Assembly (NCBI GenBank): GCA_964633815.1 | Contig: CAZWHW010000023.1 | Span: 1 to 25,467, forward strand | Reading direction: 5' to 3' | Length of the DNA: 25,467 nt | From: CALKZN01 sp964633815 | GTDB lineage: Bacteria > Pseudomonadota > Gammaproteobacteria > Arenicellales > Arenicellaceae | Part shown: positions 16,877-25,371 of the stretch, one piece after another | Layout: each line of letters begins with the position of its first letter | Numbering within the stretch: position 1 is the first letter of the stretch | The notes under the pieces: model-generated | What the model was told of the DNA's origin: nothing | Seen by the model: the letters and a program-made list of their open reading frames with translations, nothing else | The model's database searches: none | Made by a program: the position numbers and the translations under genes

Positions 16877-18199
16877 ATGGCGCTATCAAAAATATTCGGC
16901 AATCTTGACGATTGGCTTAATTACATAGAAGAACTACACAGCGCTGAAATTGAACTCGGTCTTAATCGAGTTAATAAGGTTTTTTTCCGCTTATTCTCTG
17001 GAAAGTTTTCTTGCCGTGTTATCACAGTAGGTGGCACTAATGGCAAAGGTTCTACTTGTGCTTTTATTGAACGTATATTGCTAAATGCAGGCTATCGTTG
17101 TGGCAAGCATACATCGCCGCATATTTTGAATTTTAATGAGCGTATTGTGGTGAATGATGAGAATGCTCATGATTCTCAATTGATGAAAGCCTTCGAAAAA
17201 GTTGAACATTTTCGTAAAGACACCTTGCTCACTTATTTTGAATTTACTTTTTTAGCCGCACTTGTGGTTTTTCAGGAAGAAAATTTAGATTTTGCTATTT
17301 GTGAAGTAGGTATGGGAGGACGTTTAGATGCGGTTAACATTTTATCGCCAGAGGTTTCGCTAATTACCAATATTGGCTTAGATCATGTGCAATGGTTGGG
17401 AGAAACGCGTGCTGAGATAGCGTTAGAGAAGGTTGCAATTAGTCGTGAGAAGAAGCCTTGCGTTATTGGTGATAGCGATTTCCCAATCAGTGCACGTCAA
17501 TATTTATTGGATAATAATGTTGTTTCGTTATTGTGTGGTGATGATTATACAATTGAAATTTCTGATGATAACTGGCAATTAAAAGTTGAACATGAAGCCC
17601 AACAAATATTTAGCTTTACTAGAGATTGTTTGCAGTTATTACCCAAGCTTGATACAGACCATCAATATCAAAACGCGAGTTGCGCAATTCTTGCGGTGTT
17701 AAGTCTGCAAAATGTGCGGTTAGATCCTATGCATATTAAAACAGCTTTAATTAATAACCATTTACCTGCTCGTTGCCAAATTCTACAAGAAAAGCCTTAT
17801 ATTATTGTCGATGTGGCACATAACCCTGATTCTGTAAGCGCTTTGAGTCAATTTGTTGCATCAAGAGAGTTTTTTTTGGATGAGGGGTCTAATGCAAAAA
17901 TAATTGCTGTAGTTTCAATGTTAGATGACAAGGACATAAACAACAGTTTAAATAAAATTAGTGGGAAAATTTATGAATGGCATGTTGCTGAATTAAACGT
18001 TGTTCGTGCGGCATCGCAAGAAAAAATTATTAATGCTATTCAAGCAAGTCAAAAAAATGCAAAAATATATCAACATGAGCAGTTAACCATTGCTTTTGAT
18101 GCTGCAAAAAAAAGTTTAAAATCAAAAGATTGTCTATTGGTTTTTGGTTCGTTTTTTGCGGTTAGTGATATACTTCGCAACTATAAAAATGATCAATAA
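16877..18199 (+). CDS. folC: Bifunctional folylpolyglutamate / dihydrofolate synthase
   Basis: FolC adds glutamate to dihydropteroate and then extends the polyglutamate tail of folates, using ATP. The product is a Mur-ligase-type enzyme of 440 residues. It has the P-loop VGGTNGKGSTCAFIERIL near residue 50, then the substrate loop GKHTSPHILNFNERI and the ATPase segment AICEVGMGGRLDAVNIL. ITNIGLDHVQWLG includes the conserved histidine/aspartate, and the C-terminal domain has IIVDVAHNPDSVSALS. I chose ATG at 16877 (MALSKIF). The frame extends to a TTG at 16868 without a better ribosome binding site. It lies 26 bp after accD and 26 bp before the SPOR gene, in the conserved accD-folC-dedD-cvpA-purF order. 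Confidence 0.95.
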   Translation: MALSKIFGNLDDWLNYIEELHSAEIELGLNRVNKVFFRLFSGKFSCRVITVGGTNGKGSTCAFIERILLNAGYRCGKHTSPHILNFNERIVVNDENAHDSQLMKAFEKVEHFRKDTLLTYFEFTFLAALVVFQEENLDFAICEVGMGGRLDAVNILSPEVSLITNIGLDHVQWLGETRAEIALEKVAISREKKPCVIGDSDFPISARQYLLDNNVVSLLCGDDYTIEISDDNWQLKVEHEAQQIFSFTRDCLQLLPKLDTDHQYQNASCAILAVLSLQNVRLDPMHIKTALINNHLPARCQILQEKPYIIVDVAHNPDSVSALSQFVASREFFLDEGSNAKIIAVVSMLDDKDINNSLNKISGKIYEWHVAELNVVRAASQEKIINAIQASQKNAKIYQHEQLTIAFDAAKKSLKSKDCLLVFGSFFAVSDILRNYKNDQ

Positions 18200-18225
18200 A
18201 AAAAGTACGTTATAAATAACTTTTC

Positions 18226-19017
18226 ATGGCAACTAGTTCAAGTAATAAACAAACTGATTCATCGCAGTTTTCATTGAAGCATCGTTTGATTGGTGCTGGT
18301 ATTTTAATTTCATTTGGTGTGCTGATACTACCATGGATATTGGGTTCTTATTCTATTGAACATGATCAAGCGCCTAAAGAAAAAGAAGTGTCGAAGCGTG
18401 AGGCTAAGCCTAGCTCGATTGCTTCTTTGGTAAGTGGTGCAGGAAGCAAGACTGTCGCGCAGGAACGTTCGAGCGATAGTGATAAAAAACCAAATTCGGA
18501 AGCTGAAAAAGCCGATGATGGTAAAACTGAAGTGAAGGTTTTTAAATCCAGAGTTCAACCAATTGAGTCGGTTGCTAAAGAGCAAGAAAAGCCTGAGAAG
18601 AAAAAGTCGATTGCTAATAAAATTAAGACAACAGTTGAAAATAAAAGTACAAGTCAGAAACAAAAAACAGTTAATAAGGCTGCGACTGACTTGTCTAAAA
18701 AACAAGTTGCGAAAAAGGTTATTAAAGAAAAACCTGCTGAGACAAAAGCAGCGACGGCAAACAAGGAAAGTACAACGATCAATCGAGGTTATATTGTCAG
18801 TGTCGGCGTTTTTGGTGATGTTAAAAATGTTGAAAAAATGGTGTCTGATTTAAAATCAAAAAATTTTACTCCAGAGGTTAGAAAAGAAACCTTTAATAAG
18901 AAAAGTGTCAGTCGTATCTTTATAGGACCATATAGCACTCGTGCTGAAGCAGGTAAGATCAAATTGCGTTTGTCTGAGAAGGGGATCAGTAAAACTTTAA
19001 TAAAAGCATTTCCATAA
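18226..19017 (+). CDS. dedD: SPOR-domain cell division protein, DedD-like
   Basis: SPOR-domain proteins of this type sit in the inner membrane and bind denuded septal peptidoglycan during division. The 263-residue protein has a short cytoplasmic start, one membrane helix at about residues 22-43 (LIGAGILISFGVLILPWIL), a long Lys/Glu/Ser-rich periplasmic linker (45-180), and a C-terminal SPOR domain (about 185-263). The domain starts RGYIVSVGVFGDVKNVEKMV and contains FIGPYSTRAEAGKIKLRL. Location between folC and cvpA is the position of dedD in gammaproteobacteria. The linker is very lysine-rich, so other reading frames across it stay open but are not genes. No clear Shine-Dalgarno precedes the ATG. 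Confidence 0.88.
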   Translation: MATSSSNKQTDSSQFSLKHRLIGAGILISFGVLILPWILGSYSIEHDQAPKEKEVSKREAKPSSIASLVSGAGSKTVAQERSSDSDKKPNSEAEKADDGKTEVKVFKSRVQPIESVAKEQEKPEKKKSIANKIKTTVENKSTSQKQKTVNKAATDLSKKQVAKKVIKEKPAETKAATANKESTTINRGYIVSVGVFGDVKNVEKMVSDLKSKNFTPEVRKETFNKKSVSRIFIGPYSTRAEAGKIKLRLSEKGISKTLIKAFP

Positions 19018-19030
19018 GCCTACAATAGGC
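19018..19030 (+). repeat. Short inverted repeat after dedD
   Basis: GCCTA-caa-TAGGC immediately follows the dedD stop codon. The stem is 5 bp with three G-C pairs, and the following bases (AAATTTAATAG) contain no T-run. It could be a small mRNA hairpin between dedD and cvpA. It does not meet the usual picture of an intrinsic terminator. Confidence 0.3.
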
Positions 19031-19063
19031 AAATTTAATAGATAACTTAATACAGGATAGAAA

Positions 19064-19666
19064 ATGGCATTATTAGATATCGCTATAATTGGATTAATAC
19101 TCATTTCCGTGCTTGTTGGATTTATTCGAGGTTTTACCAAAGAGTTAATGTCAATTGTAGCTTGGGTGGTTTCAATTTATTTGGCTTTCAATTTTTATGA
19201 GCCTGCTGCGAAATATTTTTCTCAATTTGTTAATCAGGAAATATTGAGTAATATCATCGGTGGAGGTGCAATATTTGTTGTCTCTTTATTTATTTTTTCA
19301 TTGATAGGCTATTTAATTTCAAAGGCGGTTTCAGCATCAGGAATCAAAGGGACGGATCGTGTCCTTGGTGCGGTATTAGGTGTAGTTAGAGGCGTGCTAA
19401 TTATTGGCTTTTTAATCGTTATATCATCTATTTTTAATGTGCAGAACAGAGAGGTTTGGCAACAGTCACAATTAATCGATCATTTCGAGCCAGTTGCTAC
19501 TATAATTAATTCAGTGCTTCCTGAAAAATTTAAAGTTTCTAATATTGATGATGCAACTAATGCAGCAACCATACAATCAATTGCTCCTATTAATGGCGTT
19601 GATGAAGCATCGAGCGGAACGTCTGATTCCGTTGAAGAAACTAAACCTGAATCCAGTAAGAATTAA
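19064..19666 (+). CDS. cvpA: CvpA family membrane protein
   Basis: CvpA is an inner-membrane protein originally linked to colicin V production; its basic function is still poorly defined. The 200-residue product shows four hydrophobic helices: about residues 2-22, 28-46, 60-85 and 100-123 (GVVRGVLIIGFLIVISSIF). The family's conserved GFIRGFTKELMSIVAWVVS lies near the N terminus, and DRVLGAVLGVVRG precedes the last helix. The C-terminal 60 residues are polar and probably cytoplasmic. AGGA at 19054-19057 is a good ribosome binding site. purF begins 19 bp downstream, the widely conserved cvpA-purF pair. Confidence 0.93.
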   Translation: MALLDIAIIGLILISVLVGFIRGFTKELMSIVAWVVSIYLAFNFYEPAAKYFSQFVNQEILSNIIGGGAIFVVSLFIFSLIGYLISKAVSASGIKGTDRVLGAVLGVVRGVLIIGFLIVISSIFNVQNREVWQQSQLIDHFEPVATIINSVLPEKFKVSNIDDATNAATIQSIAPINGVDEASSGTSDSVEETKPESSKN

Positions 19667-19685
19667 TATACGTTGAGAAAATACT

Positions 19686-21215
19686 ATGTGTGGTGTTGTT
19701 GGAATACTTAGTAGTAACCATGTAAATCAAGATATTTATGATGCCTTGACGGTTTTGCAGCATCGAGGTCAAGATGCTGCAGGGATTTTGACGTGCGAAT
19801 CGAATCGAGTGAATCTACGTAAAGATAATGGATTGGTCAAAGATGTGTTTCAAAAGCACCATATGTCACGTTTGATGGGGCATTTAGGTATTGGTCATTG
19901 TCGATATCCTACTGCTGGGAGTAGTTCCCCTGCGGAAGCGCAACCTTTTTATGTAAATTCTCCGTTTGGTATTGCGCTTGCTCATAATGGTAATTTGACC
20001 AATGCTAATGAATTGCGTAAAGCATTGTTTAAGGATGACTTGCGTCATTTGAACACGTCTTCTGATTCGGAAATTTTGTTGAATATTCTCGCTCATGAAC
20101 TTTATAAGGTTCTTGGTGATGGTCAGCATGAATTGAAGCCTGAAGATGTTTTTACTGCCTTAGAAGGTGTTTATAAGCGTGTTTCAGGTGGTTTCGCAGT
20201 TGTTGCTTCCATTGTAGGTTTTGGTTTGATTGCTTTTCGTGATAAGCATGCTATTCGCCCCTTAGTGTATGGTGAGCGTGTCCTTAATGGTAAAAAAGAA
20301 CACATGTTTGCATCTGAGAGTGTAGCTTTGGATACGCTTGATTATGATTTAGTGTCAGATGTTGAAGCTGGTGAAGCAATGGTGGTCACTCTTGATGGTC
20401 AGGTCCATCGTAAAGTGTGTGATGAAACACGAAAATATAGTCCATGTATTTTTGAGCATGTGTATTTAGCCAGACCAGATTCCATGATAGATGGTATTTC
20501 TGTATATAAAACTCGACTAAGAATGGGTGAAATGTTGGCTAAGAAAATCCTGAATGAATGGCCTGAATATGATATTGATGTCGTAATTCCAATTCCAGAT
20601 ACTAGTCGGACTAGTGCTTTGCAATTAGCTAATGCTCTTAATGTTCCATATAGAGAAGGTTTTATCAAAAATCGTTATATCGGCCGAACGTTTATCATGC
20701 CTGGACAAGCGCAGCGCAAAAAGTCAGTTAAGCAAAAATTAAATGCGATTGATTTGGAATTTAGTGGTAAAAATGTATTACTAGTTGATGACTCGATTGT
20801 TCGTGGCACAACTTCGCAGCAAATTGTACAAATGGCACGTGAGGCTGGAGCTAAAAAAGTATATTTCGCCTCAGCTGCACCGGCAGTTAGACATCCCAAT
20901 GTTTATGGTATTGACATGCCAGCCACTTCAGAGCTTGTGGCAGCGGGTAAAACTGATGAAGAAGTTTGTCTTCAAATTGGCGCAGATAAATTGTTTTATC
21001 AAAACCTTGATGATTTAATAGCTTGCGCAAATGCTGGCAATGAAAAGATTAAAGAGTATGATACATCGTGCTTTAATCGAGAATATGTGACTGGCGATGT
21101 GACCGAGGAATATTTGACTAGTTTGGAGTCGCAGCGAAATGACGGTGCCAAGCAACTAGAGGTAAATCATAGAGATATAGCCGTAGTTGATGTTGATGAA
21201 ACCACTGTAAATTAA
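19686..21215 (+). CDS. purF: Amidophosphoribosyltransferase
   Basis: PurF makes 5-phosphoribosylamine from PRPP and glutamine, the first committed step of purine synthesis. The 509-residue enzyme begins MCGVVGIL, so C2 becomes the N-terminal catalytic cysteine after Met removal. As in the E. coli type, there is no propeptide. The glutaminase domain shows LQHRGQDAAGI, GHCRYPTAGSSSPAEAQPF and ALAHNGNLTNANELR. The phosphoribosyltransferase domain has the PRPP motif VLLVDDSIVRGTTS at residues 364-377 and the loop segment FIKNRYIGRTFIMPGQ. Length is normal. It follows cvpA by 19 bp. I see no PurR-type operator upstream, so expression probably depends on promoters further up. Confidence 0.98.
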   Translation: MCGVVGILSSNHVNQDIYDALTVLQHRGQDAAGILTCESNRVNLRKDNGLVKDVFQKHHMSRLMGHLGIGHCRYPTAGSSSPAEAQPFYVNSPFGIALAHNGNLTNANELRKALFKDDLRHLNTSSDSEILLNILAHELYKVLGDGQHELKPEDVFTALEGVYKRVSGGFAVVASIVGFGLIAFRDKHAIRPLVYGERVLNGKKEHMFASESVALDTLDYDLVSDVEAGEAMVVTLDGQVHRKVCDETRKYSPCIFEHVYLARPDSMIDGISVYKTRLRMGEMLAKKILNEWPEYDIDVVIPIPDTSRTSALQLANALNVPYREGFIKNRYIGRTFIMPGQAQRKKSVKQKLNAIDLEFSGKNVLLVDDSIVRGTTSQQIVQMAREAGAKKVYFASAAPAVRHPNVYGIDMPATSELVAAGKTDEEVCLQIGADKLFYQNLDDLIACANAGNEKIKEYDTSCFNREYVTGDVTEEYLTSLESQRNDGAKQLEVNHRDIAVVDVDETTVN

Positions 21216-21237
21216 ATGTTAGAGTAGATTTAAAATA

Positions 21238-22571
21238 GTGAAAAATAAGACAAAGTCTTTTCATCCAGATACTCTAGCCGTCAGAGCCGGGCAGGTACGT
21301 TCTGCTGAGCAGGAACATTCAGAGCCCATATTTGCCACTTCAAGTTATGTGTTTGATTCCGCAGCCCAGGCTGCTGCACGTTTTGCTGATCAAGAACCAG
21401 GCAATGTCTATTCTCGTTTTACTAATCCTACTGTCAGAACATTTGAAGAGCGCCTTGCCCAAATGGAGGGCGGTGATTCTTGTGTTGCGACGTCATCTGG
21501 AATGTCTGCAATTTTGGCACTTTGTTTGACGACACTACAAGCTGGCGATCATGTATTGTGCTCCGAGGGTTTGTTTGGCTCAACGAAGTTGATGTTTGTG
21601 AATATTTTGAGCAAATATAATATTAGTTTCGATTTTGTTGATTTAAATGATTTTGATGCTTGGCAAGCGAGTGTTAAAGACAATACCAAGTTTGTTTATT
21701 TGGAAACTCCCGGTAATCCATTGACTGAAATGGTTGATATTCAAGCTTTATCAAATCTAGTTAAAGCAAAAAATGAATCAACATTGTTTGTGGTGGATAA
21801 TTGTTTCGCAACACCTGTCTTACAGAAACCATTAGAGCTTGGTGCTGATGTTGTTATTCATTCAGCGACTAAATATCTNNNNNNNNNNNNNNNNNNNNNN
21901 NNNNNNNNNNNNNNNNNNNNNNNNNNNNNNNNNNNNNNNNNNNNNNNNNNNNNNNNNNNNNNNNNNNNNNNNNNNNNNAGAAACCATTAGAGCTTGGTGC
22001 TGATGTTGTTATTCATTCAGCGACTAAATATCTGGATGGTCAAGGACGCTGTGTGGGTGGGGCAGTGGTTGGTGATGCTGATTTGGTAGGCAAAAAAGTA
22101 TTTGCCACCTTGCGCAGTGCTGGCATGTGTATGAGCCCGTTCAATGCTTGGGTGTTTTTAAAAGGTTTGGAGACATTGTCAGTTCGCATGCAAAAGTCAT
22201 GTGTGAATGCTCAGGTTTTGGCGGAATTCTTAAATCTGCAGGGCTCAGTAGAAAAAGTCTATTATCCAGGCTTGCCGGAACATCCGCAGCATGATTTGGT
22301 TGGTAAGCAAATGAGTATGGCTGGTGGTATTGTGGCTTTTGATGTGAAAGGTGGCAAAGATCAGGCTTGGCAAATAATAGATGCAACTGAGCTGTATTCA
22401 ATTACAGCCAATCTTGGCGATACACGCTCAACCATTACGCATCCAGCGACCACTACTCATGGGAGACTTTCACAACAACAACGGGATGCTGCCGGGATTA
22501 GTGATAGTTTATTGCGAATTTCGGTTGGTTTGGAAGACGTTAGAGATCTAATTTCAGATTTGAATTTGTAA
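21238..22571 (+). CDS. metZ: O-succinylhomoserine sulfhydrylase, split by an assembly artefact
   Basis: MetZ is a PLP enzyme that replaces the succinyl group of O-succinylhomoserine with sulfide to give homocysteine for methionine synthesis. Its Cys/Met-metabolism PLP family motifs are clear: HPDTLAVRAGQ at the start, YSRFTNPTVRTFEERLAQME, SGMSAILALCL, VYLETPGNPL and VVDNCFATPVLQKP. The PLP lysine is K212 in HSATKY, and the following LDGQGRCVGG is only readable after the gap. The two halves lie in different frames as written. Removing the 100 N plus one copy of the flanking 55-bp repeat (155 bp in all) restores one 392-residue frame ending at the TAA at 22571. It starts at GTG 21238 because no suitable ATG lies nearby. 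The position after purF matches pseudomonads. The gene is not a pseudogene. MetZ is preferred over cystathionine gamma-synthase because of this context. Confidence 0.93.
21824..22033. other. 55-bp identical sequence on both sides of a 100-N gap (assembly artefact)
   Basis: Positions 21824-21878 and 21979-22033 are identical over 55 bp, separated by exactly 100 N (21879-21978). The first copy ends at the last base before the N run and the second begins at the first base after it. That pattern is expected when two contigs overlapping at their ends were joined with a placeholder instead of being merged. Collapsing them repairs metZ. Confidence 0.95.
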
Positions 22572-22585
22572 GTGATTTTCACTTA
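22569..22585. repeat. Inverted repeat joining the convergent stop codons of metZ and mupP
   Basis: TAAGTGA-ttt-TCACTTA forms a perfect 7-bp stem with a 3-nt loop. The left arm begins with the metZ TAA and the right arm ends with the reverse complement of the mupP TAA. It could act on both transcripts as a compact bidirectional stop or 3' stabiliser. No T-run follows on either strand, so it is not a standard intrinsic terminator. Confidence 0.4.
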
Positions 22586-23260
22586 TGCATTGCGGCTTTC
22601 GTCTAGTTCTTTGACTAAACGAAACAAGCCTTCTGGCTGATTGCATATAAAGTTAGGTTGCCAGTCTTCAGGGTCAAGGTCATCGTCGATATAACCCCAA
22701 TTCGCTACGGCAGTGTCCATTCCCGCTGCTCTTCCAGCTTGAATATCGCGTTCATCGTCACCTACATATAAACAATCACTGGGCGCAATATGTAGCAGAG
22801 TTGTGCAATGTAATAACGGCGCTGGGTGCGGTTTGGTAACGCTTAATGTTGTGCCGCCTACATTGACTGCAGAGCGCTCAGTGAGTTCTAGTTGGTCTAA
22901 GATCGATTTGGCGAGATAGTCGGGTTTGTTGGTGACAATGCCCCAATAAATATCTTTTTTTTCACACCAATCAAGAATTTCTAGCATTCCATCAAATGGC
23001 TTAGTATCAACACAAACATATTGTTCATATTCCTTGAGAAAAGCTTGTCTCAATCGTTCAAATTCAGCCTCCTGTGGTTCAATTCCAAAACCTAATTTAA
23101 CTAACGCAGCAGCGCCTTTAGAGACAAGTTTTTGGGCTGTAGCATAGTTAATTTCTGATTTTCCTTCTGAGGACAATAATCTATTTAAGGCGCTGACCAT
23201 GTCCGGTGCAGTGTCTAGCAGTGTGCCGTCAAGATCGAGCAATAAAGCTTTGAATCGCAT
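22583..23260 (-). CDS. mupP: HAD-family phosphatase, probably N-acetylmuramic acid 6-phosphate phosphatase MupP
   Basis: MupP dephosphorylates MurNAc 6-phosphate in the peptidoglycan recycling route that bypasses de novo UDP-MurNAc synthesis. The 225-residue protein is a class IA HAD hydrolase. The nucleophile motif LLDLDGTLLDTAPD has D9 and D11. An alpha-helical cap follows, then motif II VTNKPDYLAKSIL, motif III lysine KPHPAPLL and motif IV YVGDDERDIQAGRAAG. The same fold includes phosphoglycolate phosphatase (Gph). I prefer MupP because the gene directly follows ubiG, as mupP does in Pseudomonas, and because the segment after motif IV (NWGYI...DPEDWQPN) resembles MupP. It starts 33 bp after ubiG with no clear Shine-Dalgarno. 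It is the last gene of the minus-strand mtaD-ubiG-mupP unit. Confidence 0.82.
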   Translation of the reverse strand: MRFKALLLDLDGTLLDTAPDMVSALNRLLSSEGKSEINYATAQKLVSKGAAALVKLGFGIEPQEAEFERLRQAFLKEYEQYVCVDTKPFDGMLEILDWCEKKDIYWGIVTNKPDYLAKSILDQLELTERSAVNVGGTTLSVTKPHPAPLLHCTTLLHIAPSDCLYVGDDERDIQAGRAAGMDTAVANWGYIDDDLDPEDWQPNFICNQPEGLFRLVKELDESRNA

Positions 23261-23293
23261 AGTTTTATGTGTTTGCTGAATTAAAGGGCTAAA

Positions 23294-24010
23294 TTAGGAA
23301 TGTTTTACGCAACGCATTAGGTAATTAACATCAACTCCTGGTGCTAATTTGTAGTGTTTTGTGAAAGGGTTATAGTGCATGCCAATCATGTCTTGAGTGG
23401 TTAATTTGGCGGCTCGTGCCCATTCATCTAGCTCTGAAGGTTGAATTAATTTTGCGTATTCGTGTGTGCCTTTTGGTAGCATGTTGAGAATGTATTCAGC
23501 ACCTACAATGGCAAATAGCCAGGCTTTCGGGTTACGATTGATTGTTGAAAAATACACTGTGCCACCAGGTTTGACTAGTTTTGCACAAGAAGCAATCACA
23601 GAAGCAGGTTCAGGCACGTGCTCCAGCATTTCCAAGCAGGTGACAACATCATATTGTTCTTGACGTTCTTCGGCGAGTTCTTCAGCGGTCGTTTGTAGAT
23701 ATTCAATATCAAGTTTGCTTTCATGTAAGTGCAATTTAGCGACATTGATAGGTGCTTCGCCCATGTCTATGCCTGTCACTGTTGCACCAAGCCTTGCCAG
23801 GCCTTCAGAGACTAGGCCGCCGCCGCAACCAATATCAGCCACTTTCAAACCAGCTACAGGGCTGTGTTGATTGATGTAGTTTACTCGTAATGGGTTGATG
23901 TCATGAAGTGGTTTGAATTCACTGTTAGGATCCCACCAGCGTGACGCTAAATCATTGAATTTAGCAATTTCACTGGCATCAACATTTTGTTGTTTAGTAG
24001 AGTTTGTCAT
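23294..24010 (-). CDS. ubiG: Ubiquinone biosynthesis O-methyltransferase
   Basis: UbiG performs both O-methylations in ubiquinone synthesis, using S-adenosylmethionine. The 238-residue protein has the family's N-terminal FNDLASRWWDPNSEFKPLHD. SAM-binding motif I is VADIGCGGG at residues 57-65, followed by the acidic ribose contact VTGIDMGE. Motif II region is VVTCLEMLEHVPEP, followed by VKPGGTVYFSTINRNPKAW. The substrate/membrane-associated segment LPKGTHEYAKLIQPSEL follows. Length is normal. It lies 26 bp after mtaD and 33 bp before mupP on the same strand, so the three are probably co-transcribed. Confidence 0.97.
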   Translation of the reverse strand: MTNSTKQQNVDASEIAKFNDLASRWWDPNSEFKPLHDINPLRVNYINQHSPVAGLKVADIGCGGGLVSEGLARLGATVTGIDMGEAPINVAKLHLHESKLDIEYLQTTAEELAEERQEQYDVVTCLEMLEHVPEPASVIASCAKLVKPGGTVYFSTINRNPKAWLFAIVGAEYILNMLPKGTHEYAKLIQPSELDEWARAAKLTTQDMIGMHYNPFTKHYKLAPGVDVNYLMRCVKHS

Positions 24011-24036
24011 ATCGTTTTAAAAGTTCTGATGGCAGT

Positions 24037-25371
24037 TTATTGTGCAGAGGTTTTGATCTTTTTGGACCATACTTGAGCTTTATTAATTAGGTCATTTTTT
24101 TCAATGTCAATTAACTGCTTATTATGGACTTTGTGCTTGCCAGCAACCCAAACATCTGTCACTTGTTCACGTGAAGCGCTGTATACCAGCTGAGAAATTG
24201 GATCGTAGACAGGTTGAGTGCTGATGTAATTTAAATCAACGGCTACCATATCAGCCTGTTTGCCAATTTCTAGTGAACCTATCTGATTTTCAAGACCTAA
24301 TGCTTTTGCGCCGTTGATTGTTGCCATGGCAAGTGCGGTGTTCGCAGGCAATGCGGTCGCATCATTAGCGATTGCTTTACCAATAAGTGCAGCTGAACGC
24401 ATTTCGCCAAACATATCTAGATCATTATTGCTGGCAGCGCCATCAGTGCCTAATGCGACATTAACACCTGCATCAAGTAATTTTGCAACAGGGCAAAAGC
24501 CGCTGCTAAGTTTTAGGTTTGACTCAGGGCAGTGAACGACATGGATGCCTTTTTCAGCAACTAGCTCGATTTCTTTGTCATTAAGCTGAGTCATGTGTAC
24601 CGCTACCATTCGAGGGTTTAATAAGCCGAGTTCCTCAAGCCGCTGTAAAGGGCGCATACCAAGCATATTCTCAGACTCGCTGACTTCAAATGCTGTTTCA
24701 TGTATATGCATATGAACAGGGACAAGCATTTCATCTGCCATCATACGTACGCGTTTTAAATTGTCGTCGTTGACGGTATAGGGAGCATGGGGTGCGAAAG
24801 CGGTGTTCACCAAAGATAGGGAATTGCAGTGATCTTTAACTGCAATGCCTTTTTCAAAGTATTCATCGGCATTTTGTGCCCATGCGCTAGGAAAATCGAT
24901 CACAATCATGCCAACGACTGCGCGCATTCCTAATTCTTGAGCAGTTTTAGCAACAATGTCTGGAAAGAAATACATATCATTAAAGCAAGTTGTGCCGCCT
25001 AGCAGCATTTCTGCAATGGCAAGTTCAGTGCCGTCACGCATGAATTCTTCGCCAACATGTTTCATCTCAGTTGGCCAAATGTGATTATTTAGCCATTCCA
25101 TTAGTGGCAGATCATCAGCTATTCCACGCATTAAGCTCATCGCGGCATGCGTGTGGGCATTGACTAGTCCGGGAATGATTGCATGGTTAGGGTATTTTTT
25201 GATCTCTGCATTAGGGTAGCTCACACTGATATGTTCAATAGGCATGATATCTAGGATGGAGTCTCCTGAATATACGATGCAGTGATTCTCTAGAACAGTA
25301 TTGGCGGGTTCTACAGGTATGATCCAGCGAGCGGCTATTGCAGTGATGGGGGCAGTGATCGGTTGTGTCAT
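24037..25371 (-). CDS. mtaD: 5'-methylthioadenosine / S-adenosylhomocysteine deaminase (amidohydrolase family)
   Basis: This TRZ/ATZ-type amidohydrolase most likely deaminates methylthioadenosine (and perhaps S-adenosylhomocysteine) to the inosine form for salvage. The 444-residue protein has the metal-binding NAHTHAAMSLMRG (H73, H75). It also has MEWLNNHIWPTE, the helical segment TCFNDMYFFPD, the histidine/glutamate pair VHMHIHETAFEV, HCPESNLKLSSG and the metal aspartate ALGTDGAASNNDLDMF. The C terminus re-enters the composite beta domain (IGSLEIGKQADMVAVDL). Related enzymes deaminate guanine, atrazine or chlorohydrolysed triazines, so the exact substrate is inferred. The mtaD-ubiG-mupP order known from pseudomonads supports MtaD. 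The ATG at 25371 lacks an obvious ribosome binding site. Confidence 0.88.
   Translation of the reverse strand: MTQPITAPITAIAARWIIPVEPANTVLENHCIVYSGDSILDIMPIEHISVSYPNAEIKKYPNHAIIPGLVNAHTHAAMSLMRGIADDLPLMEWLNNHIWPTEMKHVGEEFMRDGTELAIAEMLLGGTTCFNDMYFFPDIVAKTAQELGMRAVVGMIVIDFPSAWAQNADEYFEKGIAVKDHCNSLSLVNTAFAPHAPYTVNDDNLKRVRMMADEMLVPVHMHIHETAFEVSESENMLGMRPLQRLEELGLLNPRMVAVHMTQLNDKEIELVAEKGIHVVHCPESNLKLSSGFCPVAKLLDAGVNVALGTDGAASNNDLDMFGEMRSAALIGKAIANDATALPANTALAMATINGAKALGLENQIGSLEIGKQADMVAVDLNYISTQPVYDPISQLVYSASREQVTDVWVAGKHKVHNKQLIDIEKNDLINKAQVWSKKIKTSAQ

Noticed and set aside
18201..18224. Inverted repeats before dedD (GTTAT-aa-ATAAC and AAAAGT...ACTTTT) as a terminator
   Set aside because: The stem is 5 bp, nearly all A-T with a 2-nt loop, and is directly before the dedD start within a conserved gene run.
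21824..22033. A 55-bp direct repeat in metZ, resembling a recombination or insertion footprint
   Set aside because: Both copies abut a 100-N placeholder exactly, and collapsing them restores the enzyme. An assembly overlap explains it without any mobile element.
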